Shown here: positions 8,830-17,733 of the stretch, one piece after another
Numbering within the stretch: the first letter of the stretch is position 1
Layout of the letters: each line of letters opens with the position of its first letter
Source of the DNA: Myxococcota bacterium
Lineage (GTDB): Bacteria; Myxococcota_C; UBA6777
Direction of reading: 5' to 3'
NCBI GenBank assembly: GCA_963169055.1
Contig: CAUJFU010000313.1
Coordinates: 1 to 33,675 of the forward strand
Length of the DNA: 33,675 nucleotides
Notes under the pieces: generated by a model
Told to the model about the DNA's origin: nothing
What the model saw: the letters and a program-made list of their open reading frames with translations, nothing else
The model's database searches: none
Position numbers and translations under genes: made by a program

Positions 8830-9930
8830 ATGTTACGGATCTCAGAGTATATGCGCGACGCGCTCGAAGAAAAGCCGATCCGTCGAGCAGATATCGCGAT
8901 CTTGATCTGGAACTTGACGAACATCTGTAATCTTTTTTGCGAGCATTGTTATGCAAACGCCCACACGCAAAAAGAAACAGAGCTTTCGCTTGAAGAGATC
9001 GACGCGATCTTGCCGCATCTTTGGCGGCAGGGAATCCGCTTTATTATCGTCTCGGGGGGAGAACCCCTTGTGCGCAAGGATATCTTTGCGATTGCAGAGC
9101 GGATGAAACAGCAAGGTTTTAAGACTTATTTATCAAGCAATGGTCTGCTGATCAACGAAGACAATTTGCCTGCAATCCAAGAGCATTTTGATTATGTGGG
9201 GATCAGCATCGACGGAAGGCCCGAAGTGCATGACCGCTTTCGGATGAAAAAAGGGGCCTTTGAGCGGTCGCTGAAAGCCTTGGAGATGTGCCACGCTGCG
9301 GGGATTCGTGTGGGGATGCGCTACACGCTGACGACGTTGACGTTGGACAGTCTGCCTTTTGTGCTGGATCTGGTCGAACAGAAGGGCTTTCCGAAGCTGT
9401 ATATCTCGCATCTTGTGTACGCGGGGCGTGCGCAAGCTTCGTTGGATCTTTCGCACGAGGCGTATCTTGGGGCGATGGAGACGATCTTGGCGCGGGCGTT
9501 TGATTGGTTGGAGCGGGGTACGCCGAGCGACCTTGTGACGGGCAACAACGAAGCTGATGCGCGGCTGTTGTTGGACGCTTTTTCTGTGCGCTATCCGAGA
9601 TATCGCGAGTATCTGGAGCGGCGGCTCTTGGCGTGGGGAGGCAATCAATCGGGGGCGCGTTTGGTCAATATCAACCACCGTGGGGATGTCAAACCTGATC
9701 CTTTCTTTCCTGTTTCGCTTGGAAATCTTCGTGAATATGATTTCTCGCAGATCTGGGAAGGTTTGCCCGAGCAGCAGCCGCTTTTGCAAAGCCTGCGTGC
9801 TCATCCTCGCCCTGTTCATGGCAAGTGTGCGGACTGTTCTTCGCTGCTGTTTTGTAATGGCAACTCACGCGCCCGTGCCAAGGCGCTTTACGATGATTTT
9901 TTTGCGGAGGATCCATCATGCGCCCTCTAA
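8830..9930 (+). CDS. nirJ: Heme d1 biosynthesis radical SAM protein NirJ
   Basis: The protein has 366 residues. The radical SAM motif is CNLFCEHC, with Cys 33, 37 and 40 (CX3CX2C) binding a [4Fe-4S] cluster. SGGEP follows, in the SAM-binding region. The C-terminus has further cysteines (GKCADCSSLLFC and a Cys near the end), as expected for the second cluster of NirJ. NirJ acts in the cytoplasm on didecarboxysiroheme, removing two propionate side chains on the way to the d1 oxo groups. The ATG lies nine bases after the stop of the previous gene, with GAGGT overlapping that stop. The end overlaps nirF by 13 bases, so they are co-translated. Confidence 0.93.
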   Translation: MLRISEYMRDALEEKPIRRADIAILIWNLTNICNLFCEHCYANAHTQKETELSLEEIDAILPHLWRQGIRFIIVSGGEPLVRKDIFAIAERMKQQGFKTYLSSNGLLINEDNLPAIQEHFDYVGISIDGRPEVHDRFRMKKGAFERSLKALEMCHAAGIRVGMRYTLTTLTLDSLPFVLDLVEQKGFPKLYISHLVYAGRAQASLDLSHEAYLGAMETILARAFDWLERGTPSDLVTGNNEADARLLLDAFSVRYPRYREYLERRLLAWGGNQSGARLVNINHRGDVKPDPFFPVSLGNLREYDFSQIWEGLPEQQPLLQSLRAHPRPVHGKCADCSSLLFCNGNSRARAKALYDDFFAEDPSCAL

Positions 9931-11009
9931 TGGTTGTCTTTTGTGTGTGGGCGTCGTTGTGCGGTTTGGCACACGCTGAGAACGATCTGAAAAAATCGCC
10001 AGAAAAAGTCTATGTAATCGAACGAGATCGTAGCCAGATCGCTGTCATGCAGCATGGAAGATTGTTGCGAGAGATCGGTGGCTTGGGCAAGTTGCACCAT
10101 GCAACGGTCAAGTTTTGGCGGGGGCATGGATATCTGATCAGCCGCGATGGTTTGTTGTCGCAGATCGATCCGCAAAAAGATCAGGTGATCCGCCAAGTTC
10201 GTGTAGGAAAAAGCAGTATCGCCTTGGAATTTGTGGGGCCTTGGATCGCGGTCGCCAACTATGCGCCGCATGATGTGGTGTTTTTGGATGCGCAATTGAA
10301 GATCCATAAGCGCCTCGTCACAGGTTCGCGCAACGTAGGGCTCAAAAGCTGGCGCGAGCTTTTGGTGGTGGCCCTGATGGATCGCGATGCCTTGTGGGTC
10401 TTGGATAGTCAAAAAGATTTTCGCGTCGTACACCGCGTTGAAAAAGCCGGAAAAATGCCCTATGACGCATTGATCGCGGGTTCGTTTTATTTGAGTGCCT
10501 TTTTCAAAGAGCGGCAGATCGGTGTGTTGGATCTCGAAAAGAAGGTATACCGACGGGTGTTGTTGCCGATCGCAAAAGAAGGGATTCCGTACAAGATCCC
10601 GCACTTTGGGATGTGGGGTGTGTGGGAAGGGATGGCGTACTTGCCTGTTGCAGGTTCGCAACAATTGGCGAAGGTGGATCTGGCGCGATTTCGGCGGGAT
10701 GGGCAGATCACGTTAACGGGTTTGCCGGTCTTTGCGGTGCTTGCCCCTGACGGTCGTTATCTTGCGGTCAATTATAGTGGTGAGATGCAAGATTTTCTGA
10801 CAATCATCCAGCGGAAGGACGGAAAGATCTTGCATCATTTTCGTGCAGGAAAGCGTATTATGCACTTACGCTTCTCTCCAGACAGCAAACGGCTGTACCT
10901 TTCTTCTTATTTTGATCACAAAGTGCGTGTTTTTTCTGTAGAGCCTTGGCAGAAGCTCGCTTCTGTTGTTGTCCCCACACCTTCTGGCCTTTTTATGGTG
11001 CAGCCATGA
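9918..11009 (+). CDS. nirF: Heme d1 biosynthesis protein NirF
   Basis: The protein has 363 residues. A Sec signal at 1-20 ends in AHA, so it is exported as a soluble protein; no lipobox is seen. The body is a d1-type propeller without any CxxCH, which separates it from NirS and NirN. LHHATVKF and GYLISRDGLLSQID are the conserved NirF signature near the putative d1-precursor histidine. NirF is essential for heme d1 formation in known denitrifiers and binds d1-like tetrapyrroles in the periplasm; its exact reaction is still debated. It overlaps nirJ upstream by 13 bases and nirE downstream by an ATGA junction. Confidence 0.92.
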   Translation: MRPLMVVFCVWASLCGLAHAENDLKKSPEKVYVIERDRSQIAVMQHGRLLREIGGLGKLHHATVKFWRGHGYLISRDGLLSQIDPQKDQVIRQVRVGKSSIALEFVGPWIAVANYAPHDVVFLDAQLKIHKRLVTGSRNVGLKSWRELLVVALMDRDALWVLDSQKDFRVVHRVEKAGKMPYDALIAGSFYLSAFFKERQIGVLDLEKKVYRRVLLPIAKEGIPYKIPHFGMWGVWEGMAYLPVAGSQQLAKVDLARFRRDGQITLTGLPVFAVLAPDGRYLAVNYSGEMQDFLTIIQRKDGKILHHFRAGKRIMHLRFSPDSKRLYLSSYFDHKVRVFSVEPWQKLASVVVPTPSGLFMVQP

Positions 11010-11869
11010 ACAAAAAAACAGGTAAAGTGTATCTTGTGGGCGCAGGTCCGGGCGATCCTGAGCTGATGACGAGAAAAGCCCATCGGCTTTTACAACAAGC
11101 GGATGTGATCTTGTATGACCGACTGGTGAATACGGATATGCTCGAAGATATCAAGGATGGGTGCCAGTTGGTGTATGTGGGAAAAAAAGAGGGGCTGCAC
11201 GTGATCCCACAAGAGGATATCAACCGGCTGTTGCGGGATTATGCGCTGCGCTATCCGTTGGTGGTGCGTTTGAAAGGTGGCGATCCGTTTCTATTTGGGC
11301 GAGGCGGTGAAGAAGCCCTGTACTTGCGCGAGTATGGCGTCCCATTTGAGATCGTGCCGGGCGTGACCTCCGCGTTGGGGGCTCCTGCATACGCAGGGAT
11401 CCCTGTGACCCATCGAGGGATGGCGTCGATGTGTTCGATGATTACGGGGCATTTGGCAAAAGAAGAGGTGGACGAACTGCCGTGGGATGCGTTGGCAGCG
11501 ATGCAGACGCTGATCTTTATGATGGCGGTTGGAGCGCGCCAATACATCGCACAGCAGCTTTTGGCGCATGGTCGCCCCGAAGAGGAACCTGTGGCGTTTA
11601 TTGAACACGGGACGACACCGAAACAACGAGTGACACGAACGACGCTAGGCGTGCTTGCGCGAACCCCGCCCGCAGTGCGCTCGCCCGCGATCCTTTTGGT
11701 GGGAGAAGTGGCGCGCCTTCACGAAGAACTCGATTGGTTTTCCGCTGCAAGTGAGATCCCGCATCTTTCGGGGCTTGAAGTGATGGAAGTCGGTGAGCAG
11801 GGGGTGGTTTTGGCCGATGCACGGGGGCAGGGAGAAGGCGAGAAGCAAGAAAGTGAGGTGTTGCCGTGA
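11006..11869 (+). CDS. nirE: Uroporphyrinogen-III C-methyltransferase (SUMT) for siroheme and heme d1
   Basis: The protein has 287 residues. The start at 11006 is set by the ATGA overlap with the nirF stop. It shows SUMT signatures: GAGPGDPELMT at the N-terminus, VVRLKGGDPFLFGRGGEE, and VPGVTSALGAPAYAGIPVTHRG. The enzyme methylates uroporphyrinogen III twice with SAM, giving precorrin-2, the branch point to siroheme and then heme d1. Only the methyltransferase domain is present, with no CysG dehydrogenase/ferrochelatase part, so those steps must be done elsewhere. The operon position favours NirE over a general CobA. The last residues are polar and Glu-rich. A GTGA overlap links it to the next gene. 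Confidence 0.93.
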   Translation: MNKKTGKVYLVGAGPGDPELMTRKAHRLLQQADVILYDRLVNTDMLEDIKDGCQLVYVGKKEGLHVIPQEDINRLLRDYALRYPLVVRLKGGDPFLFGRGGEEALYLREYGVPFEIVPGVTSALGAPAYAGIPVTHRGMASMCSMITGHLAKEEVDELPWDALAAMQTLIFMMAVGARQYIAQQLLAHGRPEEEPVAFIEHGTTPKQRVTRTTLGVLARTPPAVRSPAILLVGEVARLHEELDWFSAASEIPHLSGLEVMEVGEQGVVLADARGQGEGEKQESEVLP

Positions 11870-12897
11870 TCGACAAAGAAGACCTGTTGCTCCGCGCACA
11901 ACAAGGGATCGGGTTGGTCGAGCGACCTTACGCAGAGATCGCGCAAGAACTTGGCGGTACAGAAGACGATGTGCTTTCTGGGTTGCGTGCGTTGATTGAA
12001 GACAAGATGATCCGTTCTCTTGCGCCGATTTATGACACACGCAAGATGAGCTACGACAGCGCCTTGGTGGCTTTTGAGGTGGCTCCGCAACGGATCGAGT
12101 CGGCGGCTGCGGTCGTGAGCACACATCCGGGCGTGAGCCATAATTACGAGCGACCCCACGCCTTCAATCTGTGGTTTACGCTGGCCGTTCCAACCACCTC
12201 TTCTTTGGGGCTTGATCGCACAGTGAAGCTGCTTGCACAACAAGCCGAGACAGAGAAATTTGCGATCTTGCGGGCAAAAAAAACCTTCAAGATCGGCGTA
12301 AAGCTTGATCCAAAACGTTCTTCTTTTCAACGCGAGTCTTCGCGGGTTGTAGAGATGGCGGATCGTCCTCTGTCTGTATCGGAGCAAGAGGTCATCCGTG
12401 TGACGCAGGGAGCCTTGGCGCTGGTGTCTCGTCCTTTTGGAGTGTATGCCGAAGTACTTGGGATCACAGAAGAAACATTGCTTGCGTGTCTTCGTGGCTT
12501 GCAGGCGCGAGGCGTCTTGCGTCGCATCGCGGCGGTGGCTTTTCATCGCAAGCTGGGTTTTGAAGCCAACGGCATGGCGGTGTGGCAGGTTTCCGAAGAA
12601 AAAGCGCTTGAAGTGGGGCCGCAGATGGCCTCTTTTTCGGCCATCTCTCATTGTTATCTACGAGAAGCCATCGCAGGCTGGAAACACAATCTGTTTGCGA
12701 TGATTCATGGAAAAGAAAAACAAGAAGTTCAAGATATCGTCTGGAAAATACAAGAGGAAGTAAAACTTCCTGAGGCGATGATTCTGTTTTCATCACGAGA
12801 GTTTAAGAAACAACGGATCTTGTATTTTTCTCAAGAAGCAGAAGAATGGGAGCGGCGTTGGGGGATATCGGCACCCCTTGCGATGCACGAGGCGTAA
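11866..12897 (+). CDS. nirDL: Fused siroheme decarboxylase NirDL (two AsnC/Lrp-type halves)
   Basis: The protein has 343 residues and starts at GTG 11866, overlapping the nirE stop by four bases. It consists of two homologous halves of about 150-165 residues, each a winged-helix part followed by an Lrp/AsnC ligand domain. The first half has HPGVSHNYERPHAFNLWFTL, typical of NirD/AhbA. The second half has SHCYLREAIAGWKHNLFAM, typical of NirL/AhbB. Such proteins decarboxylate siroheme to 12,18-didecarboxysiroheme, the NirJ substrate. Fused NirDL proteins are known in other denitrifiers, whereas many have separate NirD, L, G and H. Despite the regulator-like fold it is an enzyme. Confidence 0.92.
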   Translation: MIDKEDLLLRAQQGIGLVERPYAEIAQELGGTEDDVLSGLRALIEDKMIRSLAPIYDTRKMSYDSALVAFEVAPQRIESAAAVVSTHPGVSHNYERPHAFNLWFTLAVPTTSSLGLDRTVKLLAQQAETEKFAILRAKKTFKIGVKLDPKRSSFQRESSRVVEMADRPLSVSEQEVIRVTQGALALVSRPFGVYAEVLGITEETLLACLRGLQARGVLRRIAAVAFHRKLGFEANGMAVWQVSEEKALEVGPQMASFSAISHCYLREAIAGWKHNLFAMIHGKEKQEVQDIVWKIQEEVKLPEAMILFSSREFKKQRILYFSQEAEEWERRWGISAPLAMHEA

Positions 12898-12903
12898 AAA
12901 GAG

Positions 12904-13995
12904 ATGTCAAAGGAAGACGTGCAGACACAACAAGACAAGCAACAACAGCGTTGGTTTGAAGGCGTTGTGTGGGTGGCTTTGTTTGGGACGCTTGTCTTGG
13001 GTCTGATCATGCGCTGGATGTTGGCGGGGGCTGTTTTTCCGTCTTGGATGTCGTTCCGTTTCTTCAAACACGCACACTCACATCTAGGTTATTTCGCGGT
13101 ATTGTTTCCTTTAGTGTGGGCTTGTTGGTGGAAACAAGAAGGCTTTTCTTTGGGAAAAAGCTGGCAGCTTGTGTATGTGTTGGGTGTGATCCTGAGTACG
13201 GTTGGATTTCTGCGTGCGGGCTACGCGGTGGATTCGATCCTCGGCTCAACGGTGGTGTTGGGCGTGTGGCTGTACGTTGCGTGGACACAACGCGCTCTGT
13301 CGATGCGTCAGGAGGATTGGTTGTCTTTTGCCCCGTTGGGGATCGTCTTGGGCGCGATCTGCATCCCGCCGATTGCTGTGTTGAGTCGTCGTGATCCCGG
13401 GATGGCGGTCTTATGGGTCAAGACCTTTTTGAGTCTATTGATCTTTTTGGTCATGCTACCTGCCGTCTTTTCGCGGCTGTCGTTCCAAGCCCCCCCGCGT
13501 TGGTTTTGGTATAGTGTTTCTTTTGCGTCCTCGTGTTTTCTTGGGATCGTGCCTTGGCCTTGGTTGGGAGTGGGGCTTGTGGGGATGGGGGCGTGGCTGT
13601 TGTGGGCCTTGCGAAAAGGGGGGCTTTCGTGGGATATCCGCAGCGCGTGGGTTATTTGGGCGAGCTCGATGATCTTGGTGGGAGGGCGGTTGGTCTCCTA
13701 TGATCACTTTCTGGGCATCGCAGGGATTCATTACACGCTGTTGGCTCCGTTTTTTCTCTCCTGTTGGTGGATCTTTTTTGAGCGTTTCCCTCCTGCGTGG
13801 CTGCGCTTTCCCTACCTGTTTTTTGTACTCGGGATGTGTGCTGCGATCGCGGGGCAGTCTTGGTTTCCCTACCACGGGCTTTGGTTTTCGCGGGCCTCTG
13901 CGGTGTTTGGCTCTTTGCTTGTTTTGTGGCTTGTGTTTCTTGCTGGGTTTGTTGTACGCTCTCGCCACGAATCGAGAGGTGTCGTTTCGGTTTGA
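12904..13995 (+). CDS. Polytopic membrane protein with a histidine-rich helix, end of the nir unit
   Basis: The protein has 363 residues. After a short polar, Gln-rich N-terminus there are about ten hydrophobic segments. The second contains FFKHAHSHLGYF, and a further histidine pair occurs near YDHFLGIAGIHYT. Histidines placed this way in membrane helices recall heme or copper ligands of the NnrS and heme-copper oxidase subunit I folds, but I do not recognise a named family. It follows nirDL by six bases, with only a weak AAAAAGAG before the ATG, so it belongs to the nir unit. Its stop codon lies inside the FNR box of norC. A role in heme or copper handling or NO tolerance is a guess. Confidence 0.8.
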   Translation: MSKEDVQTQQDKQQQRWFEGVVWVALFGTLVLGLIMRWMLAGAVFPSWMSFRFFKHAHSHLGYFAVLFPLVWACWWKQEGFSLGKSWQLVYVLGVILSTVGFLRAGYAVDSILGSTVVLGVWLYVAWTQRALSMRQEDWLSFAPLGIVLGAICIPPIAVLSRRDPGMAVLWVKTFLSLLIFLVMLPAVFSRLSFQAPPRWFWYSVSFASSCFLGIVPWPWLGVGLVGMGAWLLWALRKGGLSWDIRSAWVIWASSMILVGGRLVSYDHFLGIAGIHYTLLAPFFLSCWWIFFERFPPAWLRFPYLFFVLGMCAAIAGQSWFPYHGLWFSRASAVFGSLLVLWLVFLAGFVVRSRHESRGVVSV

Positions 13996-14005
13996 TCTAC
14001 GTCAA
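13992..14005 (+). promoter_or_regulatory. FNR/DNR-type operator upstream of norCB
   Basis: TTGATCTACGTCAA matches TTGAT-N4-ATCAA with one mismatch (G for A at the start of the right half). It overlaps the stop codon of the preceding gene, and its centre is about 99 bases before the norC ATG. It would let nor be transcribed separately from nir. Confidence 0.75.
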
Positions 14006-14097
14006 GAATCGTGTTGATACGGATCATGTGTGTTTGGCATTGTAGACTTATTAGTCCATAGATTCTGTGGTCTATATTCATGTAGGAGGTGAAGACC

Positions 14098-14871
14098 ATG
14101 CTCTCGAAATCGCAAGCGCGAACGTTCTTTTTGGTGGGGACATTATTGTTTTCCTTGTTGTTTTTGTTTTTGACGGTGGACTCGGTGCGTCAAGTACCAG
14201 CGCAGACGCGGGCGAAGAATATTACGCCGGCGGTGGCGCGGGGGAAACATCTGTGGGATGCAAACAACTGTATGGGTTGCCATACGCTATTGGGGGAAGG
14301 GGCCTATTATGCGCCTGAGTTGACGAAGGTGTATGAGCGCAGAGGCGCAGCGTGGATGGATGTGTTTTTGAAGGATCCTCAAGCGATGTTCCCCGGGCAG
14401 CGCAAGATGGTGAAGTACAAATTTAGCGATCAAGATCGCCAAGACCTGATCGCGTTTTTCAAATGGATCGGCGAGATGGATCTGAACGGTTTTCCGCCGC
14501 GTCCTTCGCGGGATCTGAATGCCGGTTTGCCTGCACAAGTGACTCCGCCCGCTCCGCCAAGCACCCGCGCCGATGCACCCGCGCCGCGCCCGACAACGCA
14601 GCCTTCCTCTCAAGCCGCTGCGCGAGTTGCTGCAGCACCTGCTATGCCCGTCAAATTCCAGCAGCTTTGCGTTGCGTGCCACATGCTTGGTGGAAAAGGT
14701 GGGCGCGTGGGTCCTGCGTTGGACGGTGTTGGGAAAAAGTACAACGTGGCTTCTTTGCGCAAGTGGCTCGAAGATCCCCAAGGTGTAAAGCCGGGAACGG
14801 CCATGCCCAAGTTGCCCTTTACTGCGCAAGAACTGGATCAGATGGTTGCCTTCTTGTTGGCGCAAAAATAA
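14098..14871 (+). CDS. norC: NO reductase subunit NorC extended by a second cytochrome c domain
   Basis: The protein has 257 residues. The ATG at 14098 is preceded by AGGAGG at 14084-14089 with eight bases between. One membrane anchor lies at residues 9-27. The first domain has CMGCH at 58-62 and GQRKMVKYKFSDQD, the NorC pattern with a Met ligand. Normal NorC ends near residue 150. Here a Pro/Ala/Thr-rich linker (about 143-184) leads to a second cytochrome c domain with CVACH at 191-195 and a likely Met ligand in GTAMPKLPF. NorC passes electrons from periplasmic donors to NorB. The added heme probably acts as a tethered donor. It is cotranscribed with norB, which starts 91 bases on. Confidence 0.95.
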   Translation: MLSKSQARTFFLVGTLLFSLLFLFLTVDSVRQVPAQTRAKNITPAVARGKHLWDANNCMGCHTLLGEGAYYAPELTKVYERRGAAWMDVFLKDPQAMFPGQRKMVKYKFSDQDRQDLIAFFKWIGEMDLNGFPPRPSRDLNAGLPAQVTPPAPPSTRADAPAPRPTTQPSSQAAARVAAAPAMPVKFQQLCVACHMLGGKGGRVGPALDGVGKKYNVASLRKWLEDPQGVKPGTAMPKLPFTAQELDQMVAFLLAQK

Positions 14872-14962
14872 CAGAACAATGGAATCCGAGTTAAAGAAAA
14901 AACAGATCTCTGCTTATCGAACAACAAAGCATCCTTGCGTAGGATAGCGAGGAGGAGTGAGC

Positions 14963-16399
14963 ATGAAATTTAAATCACAAAAGGTGGCATACTGGTTCTT
15001 TGCAGCGTGTATGTTGCTATTGACTTTGCAGTTGACGTACGGGTTTATTATGGCGTTTGCCCACATGGGGCTGGATGGTCTGCACGATTATATCCCCTTC
15101 AATGCGGCACGTGCAACGCACACAAACCTCTTGGTGGTGTGGCTGTTGACCGGATTTATGGGTGCGACACACTTTATTATCCCCGAAGAAGCCGATCGCG
15201 AACTGTATTCGGTGCCTTTGGCCTACCTCCAATTGGTCTCTCTCTTGGTCGTCGGTGTTGTGGCGATTATTGGTTTCCATTTTAACTGGTGGGAAGGTCG
15301 CAAGTTTCTTGAGATCCCTCGTCCATTGGATTATCTCGTGGTGGTCAACGTCTTGTTGTTCATTTACAATATCGGGATGACCGTGTGGAACGGAAAACGC
15401 TTTACCACCACGGGTATCGTTTTGTTTATGGGTCTTTTTTCGGCGGCGCTGCTGTATCTTCCCGGTATGATCTATTTCACCAACCAGACCTTTGATTCGT
15501 ACTTCCGTTGGTGGGTTGTCCACCTGTGGGTGGAAGGGGTTTGGGAATTGATCATGGGCGCGATCTTGGCGTATCTCTTGATCAAATTGACGGGTGTGGA
15601 TCGCGAAGTCATCGAAAAATGGTTGTATGTCATCGTCGGTCTGACCTTTTTGTCGGGTATTTTGGGAACGGGTCACCATTACTACTACATCGGAACGCCT
15701 CGTTATTGGCTGTGGATCGGTGGGTTGTTTTCGGCGCTTGAGCCGTTGGCCTTCTTGGGGATGGCGTTGTTTGCGGTGGCGATGTACCGACGTAGCGGTC
15801 GCCAACATCCGAACAAGATCTCGCTGTATTGGACGGTGGGTTGTGCGATTATGGCGTTTGTGGGTGCAGGATTTTTGGGCTTTGCTCATACACTCCCCCA
15901 AGTCAACCTCTACACGCACGGAACGCTGGTCACTGCGATGCACGGTCACTTGGCCTTTTGGGGAGCCTACGCGATGATCGTGTTGGCCATTATCACCTAC
16001 TCGATGCCTTTGATGACGGGCCGCAAGTTGTGGAACAATATGCCGGGTCTTCTGGCTTTCTGGACCTCGAATATCGGTATGGTCGGGATGACGGGGGCTT
16101 TTGCGGTGGCTGGTATCGCCCAAGTCTATCTGGAGCGCAAGCTCGGTTTGGACTTTATGGTTGTACAAAAAGAGATCGAAGTACATTTCTTTGGGTTGAC
16201 TCTCGCTGCGACGCTGTTCTCGGTGGGGATTACCTTGTTCATCTATAACTTTATCAAGCATGGCTTGCCACGCGATGAGATGGTCGGCGATCAGTCTTTG
16301 GACGCCGATTGGGTGGAACCTCATCAAAAAGAGAGCGTTGCAGCTGCGCCTGCCCCCGAAAAAAGCACTCCCAAAACAGGCAAAAAAGCAAAAGCCTAA
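14963..16399 (+). CDS. norB: Cytochrome c-dependent NO reductase catalytic subunit NorB
   Basis: The protein has 478 residues with about twelve transmembrane helices. It reduces two NO to N2O at a heme b3-FeB centre in the inner membrane. The ATG at 14963 follows AGGAGGAG. Metal ligands are visible: His 187 with Glu 191 in HLWVEG, His 238-His 239 in GTGHHYYY, and His 327 and His 329 in HGHLAFWG. Helix I-II has HTNLLVVWLLTGF. The lack of the long N-terminal extension found in quinol-dependent qNor, and the norC partner, make this cNOR. The C-terminal tail is Lys/Pro/Ala-rich and probably cytoplasmic. Accessory genes norQ and norD follow after a repeat-containing gap. Confidence 0.97.
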   Translation: MKFKSQKVAYWFFAACMLLLTLQLTYGFIMAFAHMGLDGLHDYIPFNAARATHTNLLVVWLLTGFMGATHFIIPEEADRELYSVPLAYLQLVSLLVVGVVAIIGFHFNWWEGRKFLEIPRPLDYLVVVNVLLFIYNIGMTVWNGKRFTTTGIVLFMGLFSAALLYLPGMIYFTNQTFDSYFRWWVVHLWVEGVWELIMGAILAYLLIKLTGVDREVIEKWLYVIVGLTFLSGILGTGHHYYYIGTPRYWLWIGGLFSALEPLAFLGMALFAVAMYRRSGRQHPNKISLYWTVGCAIMAFVGAGFLGFAHTLPQVNLYTHGTLVTAMHGHLAFWGAYAMIVLAIITYSMPLMTGRKLWNNMPGLLAFWTSNIGMVGMTGAFAVAGIAQVYLERKLGLDFMVVQKEIEVHFFGLTLAATLFSVGITLFIYNFIKHGLPRDEMVGDQSLDADWVEPHQKESVAAAPAPEKSTPKTGKKAKA

Positions 16400-16478
16400 C
16401 CTCCTTCGGTGTCACTTTCAGGCAAAAACCCCCGTGTCTGTAGAGGTTCAATCGGATCTGCCGTTGGTTTGCCCCCCA

Positions 16479-16605
16479 TGTTTTCGCCTGTTCGAGCGGA
16501 ACTGTCGTTGGTTTGAAAAACTTGTGTTCGTTCCGCCCACATGGGGTCAAGGGGGCTGAGACCCCTTGTGGGGTGTGGGGCAAAGCCCCAAAAAACCTGT
16601 CGAAT
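16479..16605 (+). repeat. Dispersed GC-rich intergenic repeat, copy 3
   Basis: This copy sits in the norB-norQ gap (16400-16759). It carries GGTTTGAAAAACTTGTG, GGGGTCAAGGGGGCTG, the small hairpin ACCCCTTGTGGGGT and the hairpin GGGGCAAAGCCCC followed by six A. It aligns with copies 1 and 2 in block order. The gap otherwise holds no gene I can support; the in-frame extension of norQ through the repeat has no start signals. Confidence 0.65.
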
Positions 16606-16759
16606 CAGTGATCTGTGTCGTCCCTACGGCATTTACAAGGGGAAGGGACCCCTCAGACGAGGCGAAAAATCAAAGCACGGGGTGACTTGCGGGTCGCCCC
16701 ATGCGCACTACGCCGATGTTTTGCACAAAACGGGCAGAGCGCAGGCAAAGGAGCGGAAG

Positions 16760-17575
16760 ATGGATGGAGCAACGACCGTGCAAAAAGAAAAAGATCCAGA
16801 ACAAGTACTGCCTTTTTATCAGCCAGTACGCAAAGAAATCGAAGTGTTTACGCATGCAGCAAAGCATAATCTTCCCGTTCTTTTGAAAGGCCCTACAGGA
16901 ACAGGTAAGTCGCGTTTTGTGCAATATATGGCTGCGAAATTAGGACGTCGTTTAATTACGGTGTCGTGTCATGAAGAGACTTCGGCGGTTGATCTTTTAG
17001 GACGTTATCTTGTCAAAGGTGCTGAGACGCTTTGGATGGATGGTCCGTTGACGCGGGCTGTTCGTGAAGGTGCTGTCTTGTACATCGACGAGATCGCGGA
17101 GGCGCGCCCCGACACGATCGTGGTGTTGCACTCGCTGACCGATCATCGCCGTGTGTTGTATCTTGACCGTCACGACGAAGAGATCGAAGCGGCGGAGGGC
17201 TTTTTGTTGGTGGCTTCTTTCAACCCCGGTTATCAGGGGGCGTGGAAAGAATTGAAGCCTTCTACGCGCCAACGCTTTGTTTCGTTGCATTTTGATTACC
17301 CTGCGCCTGCGCTTGAAGCGCAGATCTTGTGTGCGGAAAGCGATGTGGACGAAAAGACGGCAGGACAATTGGTCAAGATGGCAGGGAAAGTTCGGAACCT
17401 GCACCACCTCGGCTTGGCAGAGTCCGTCTCGACGCGGCTTTTGGTGGATACCGCCAAGTTGATCCAGTCGGGACTTCCGCCGCGCTTGGCTTGCGAAGTG
17501 GGTATCGTTGAGCCATTGACGGATGATCGAGAGGTTGCTCGGTCGTTGATGGATCTGATCGCGCTGCATATCTAA
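16760..17575 (+). CDS. norQ: NO reductase activation AAA+ ATPase NorQ
   Basis: The protein has 271 residues. The ATG at 16760 follows AAAGGAG at 16747-16753; the frame is open further upstream but that part lies in the repeat and lacks start signals. Walker A GPTGTGKS is at 44-51 and Walker B VLYIDE at 106-111. NASF-like sensor residues occur in LLVASFNPGYQ, and the arginine-finger region is STRQRFVSL. NorQ belongs to the MoxR/CbbQ family and works with NorD to insert the non-heme iron FeB into NorB. The last codons (from 17557) form the first unit of a 47-bp tandem repeat. Confidence 0.95.
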   Translation: MDGATTVQKEKDPEQVLPFYQPVRKEIEVFTHAAKHNLPVLLKGPTGTGKSRFVQYMAAKLGRRLITVSCHEETSAVDLLGRYLVKGAETLWMDGPLTRAVREGAVLYIDEIAEARPDTIVVLHSLTDHRRVLYLDRHDEEIEAAEGFLLVASFNPGYQGAWKELKPSTRQRFVSLHFDYPAPALEAQILCAESDVDEKTAGQLVKMAGKVRNLHHLGLAESVSTRLLVDTAKLIQSGLPPRLACEVGIVEPLTDDREVARSLMDLIALHI

Positions 17576-17716
17576 AAAATGCGCACAGGTGTTTGCTTGG
17601 TAGGATCGCGCTGCGTATCAAAAGAACGCGCACAGGCGTCTGCTTGGTAGGATCGCGCTGCATATCAAAAGAATGCGCATAGGCGTCTGCTTGGTAGGAT
17701 CGCGTTGTTTTTCAAG
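17557..17716 (+). repeat. 47-bp tandem repeat overlapping the norQ 3' end
   Basis: There are three full units at 17557-17603, 17604-17650 and 17651-17697 and a partial fourth from 17698. Each begins GATCGCGCTGC and ends CTTGGTAG. Unit 1 includes the final norQ codons and stop. Units 2 and 3 are closest to each other, so the repeat grew by amplification of the norQ tail. It fills nearly all of the norQ-norD spacer. Confidence 0.92.
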
Positions 17717-17733
17717 GCGAAAGTGGGTGTAAG

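Noticed and set aside
11866..12897. Lrp/AsnC transcription regulator
   Set aside because: The fold is similar, but the double structure, the HNYER and W-KHN motifs and the nir context identify siroheme decarboxylase NirDL.
15017..16327. Minus-strand open frame of 436 codons
   Set aside because: It is antisense to norB, and its Gln/His/Arg-rich composition reflects the hydrophobic codons of norB on the other strand.
16541..16759. N-terminal extension of NorQ
   Set aside because: The frame is open, but it crosses the dispersed repeat; AAAGGAG and the ATG at 16760 give a normal-length NorQ.
17557..17716. CRISPR-like array
   Set aside because: The whole 47-bp unit repeats with no unique spacers, and no cas gene is present.
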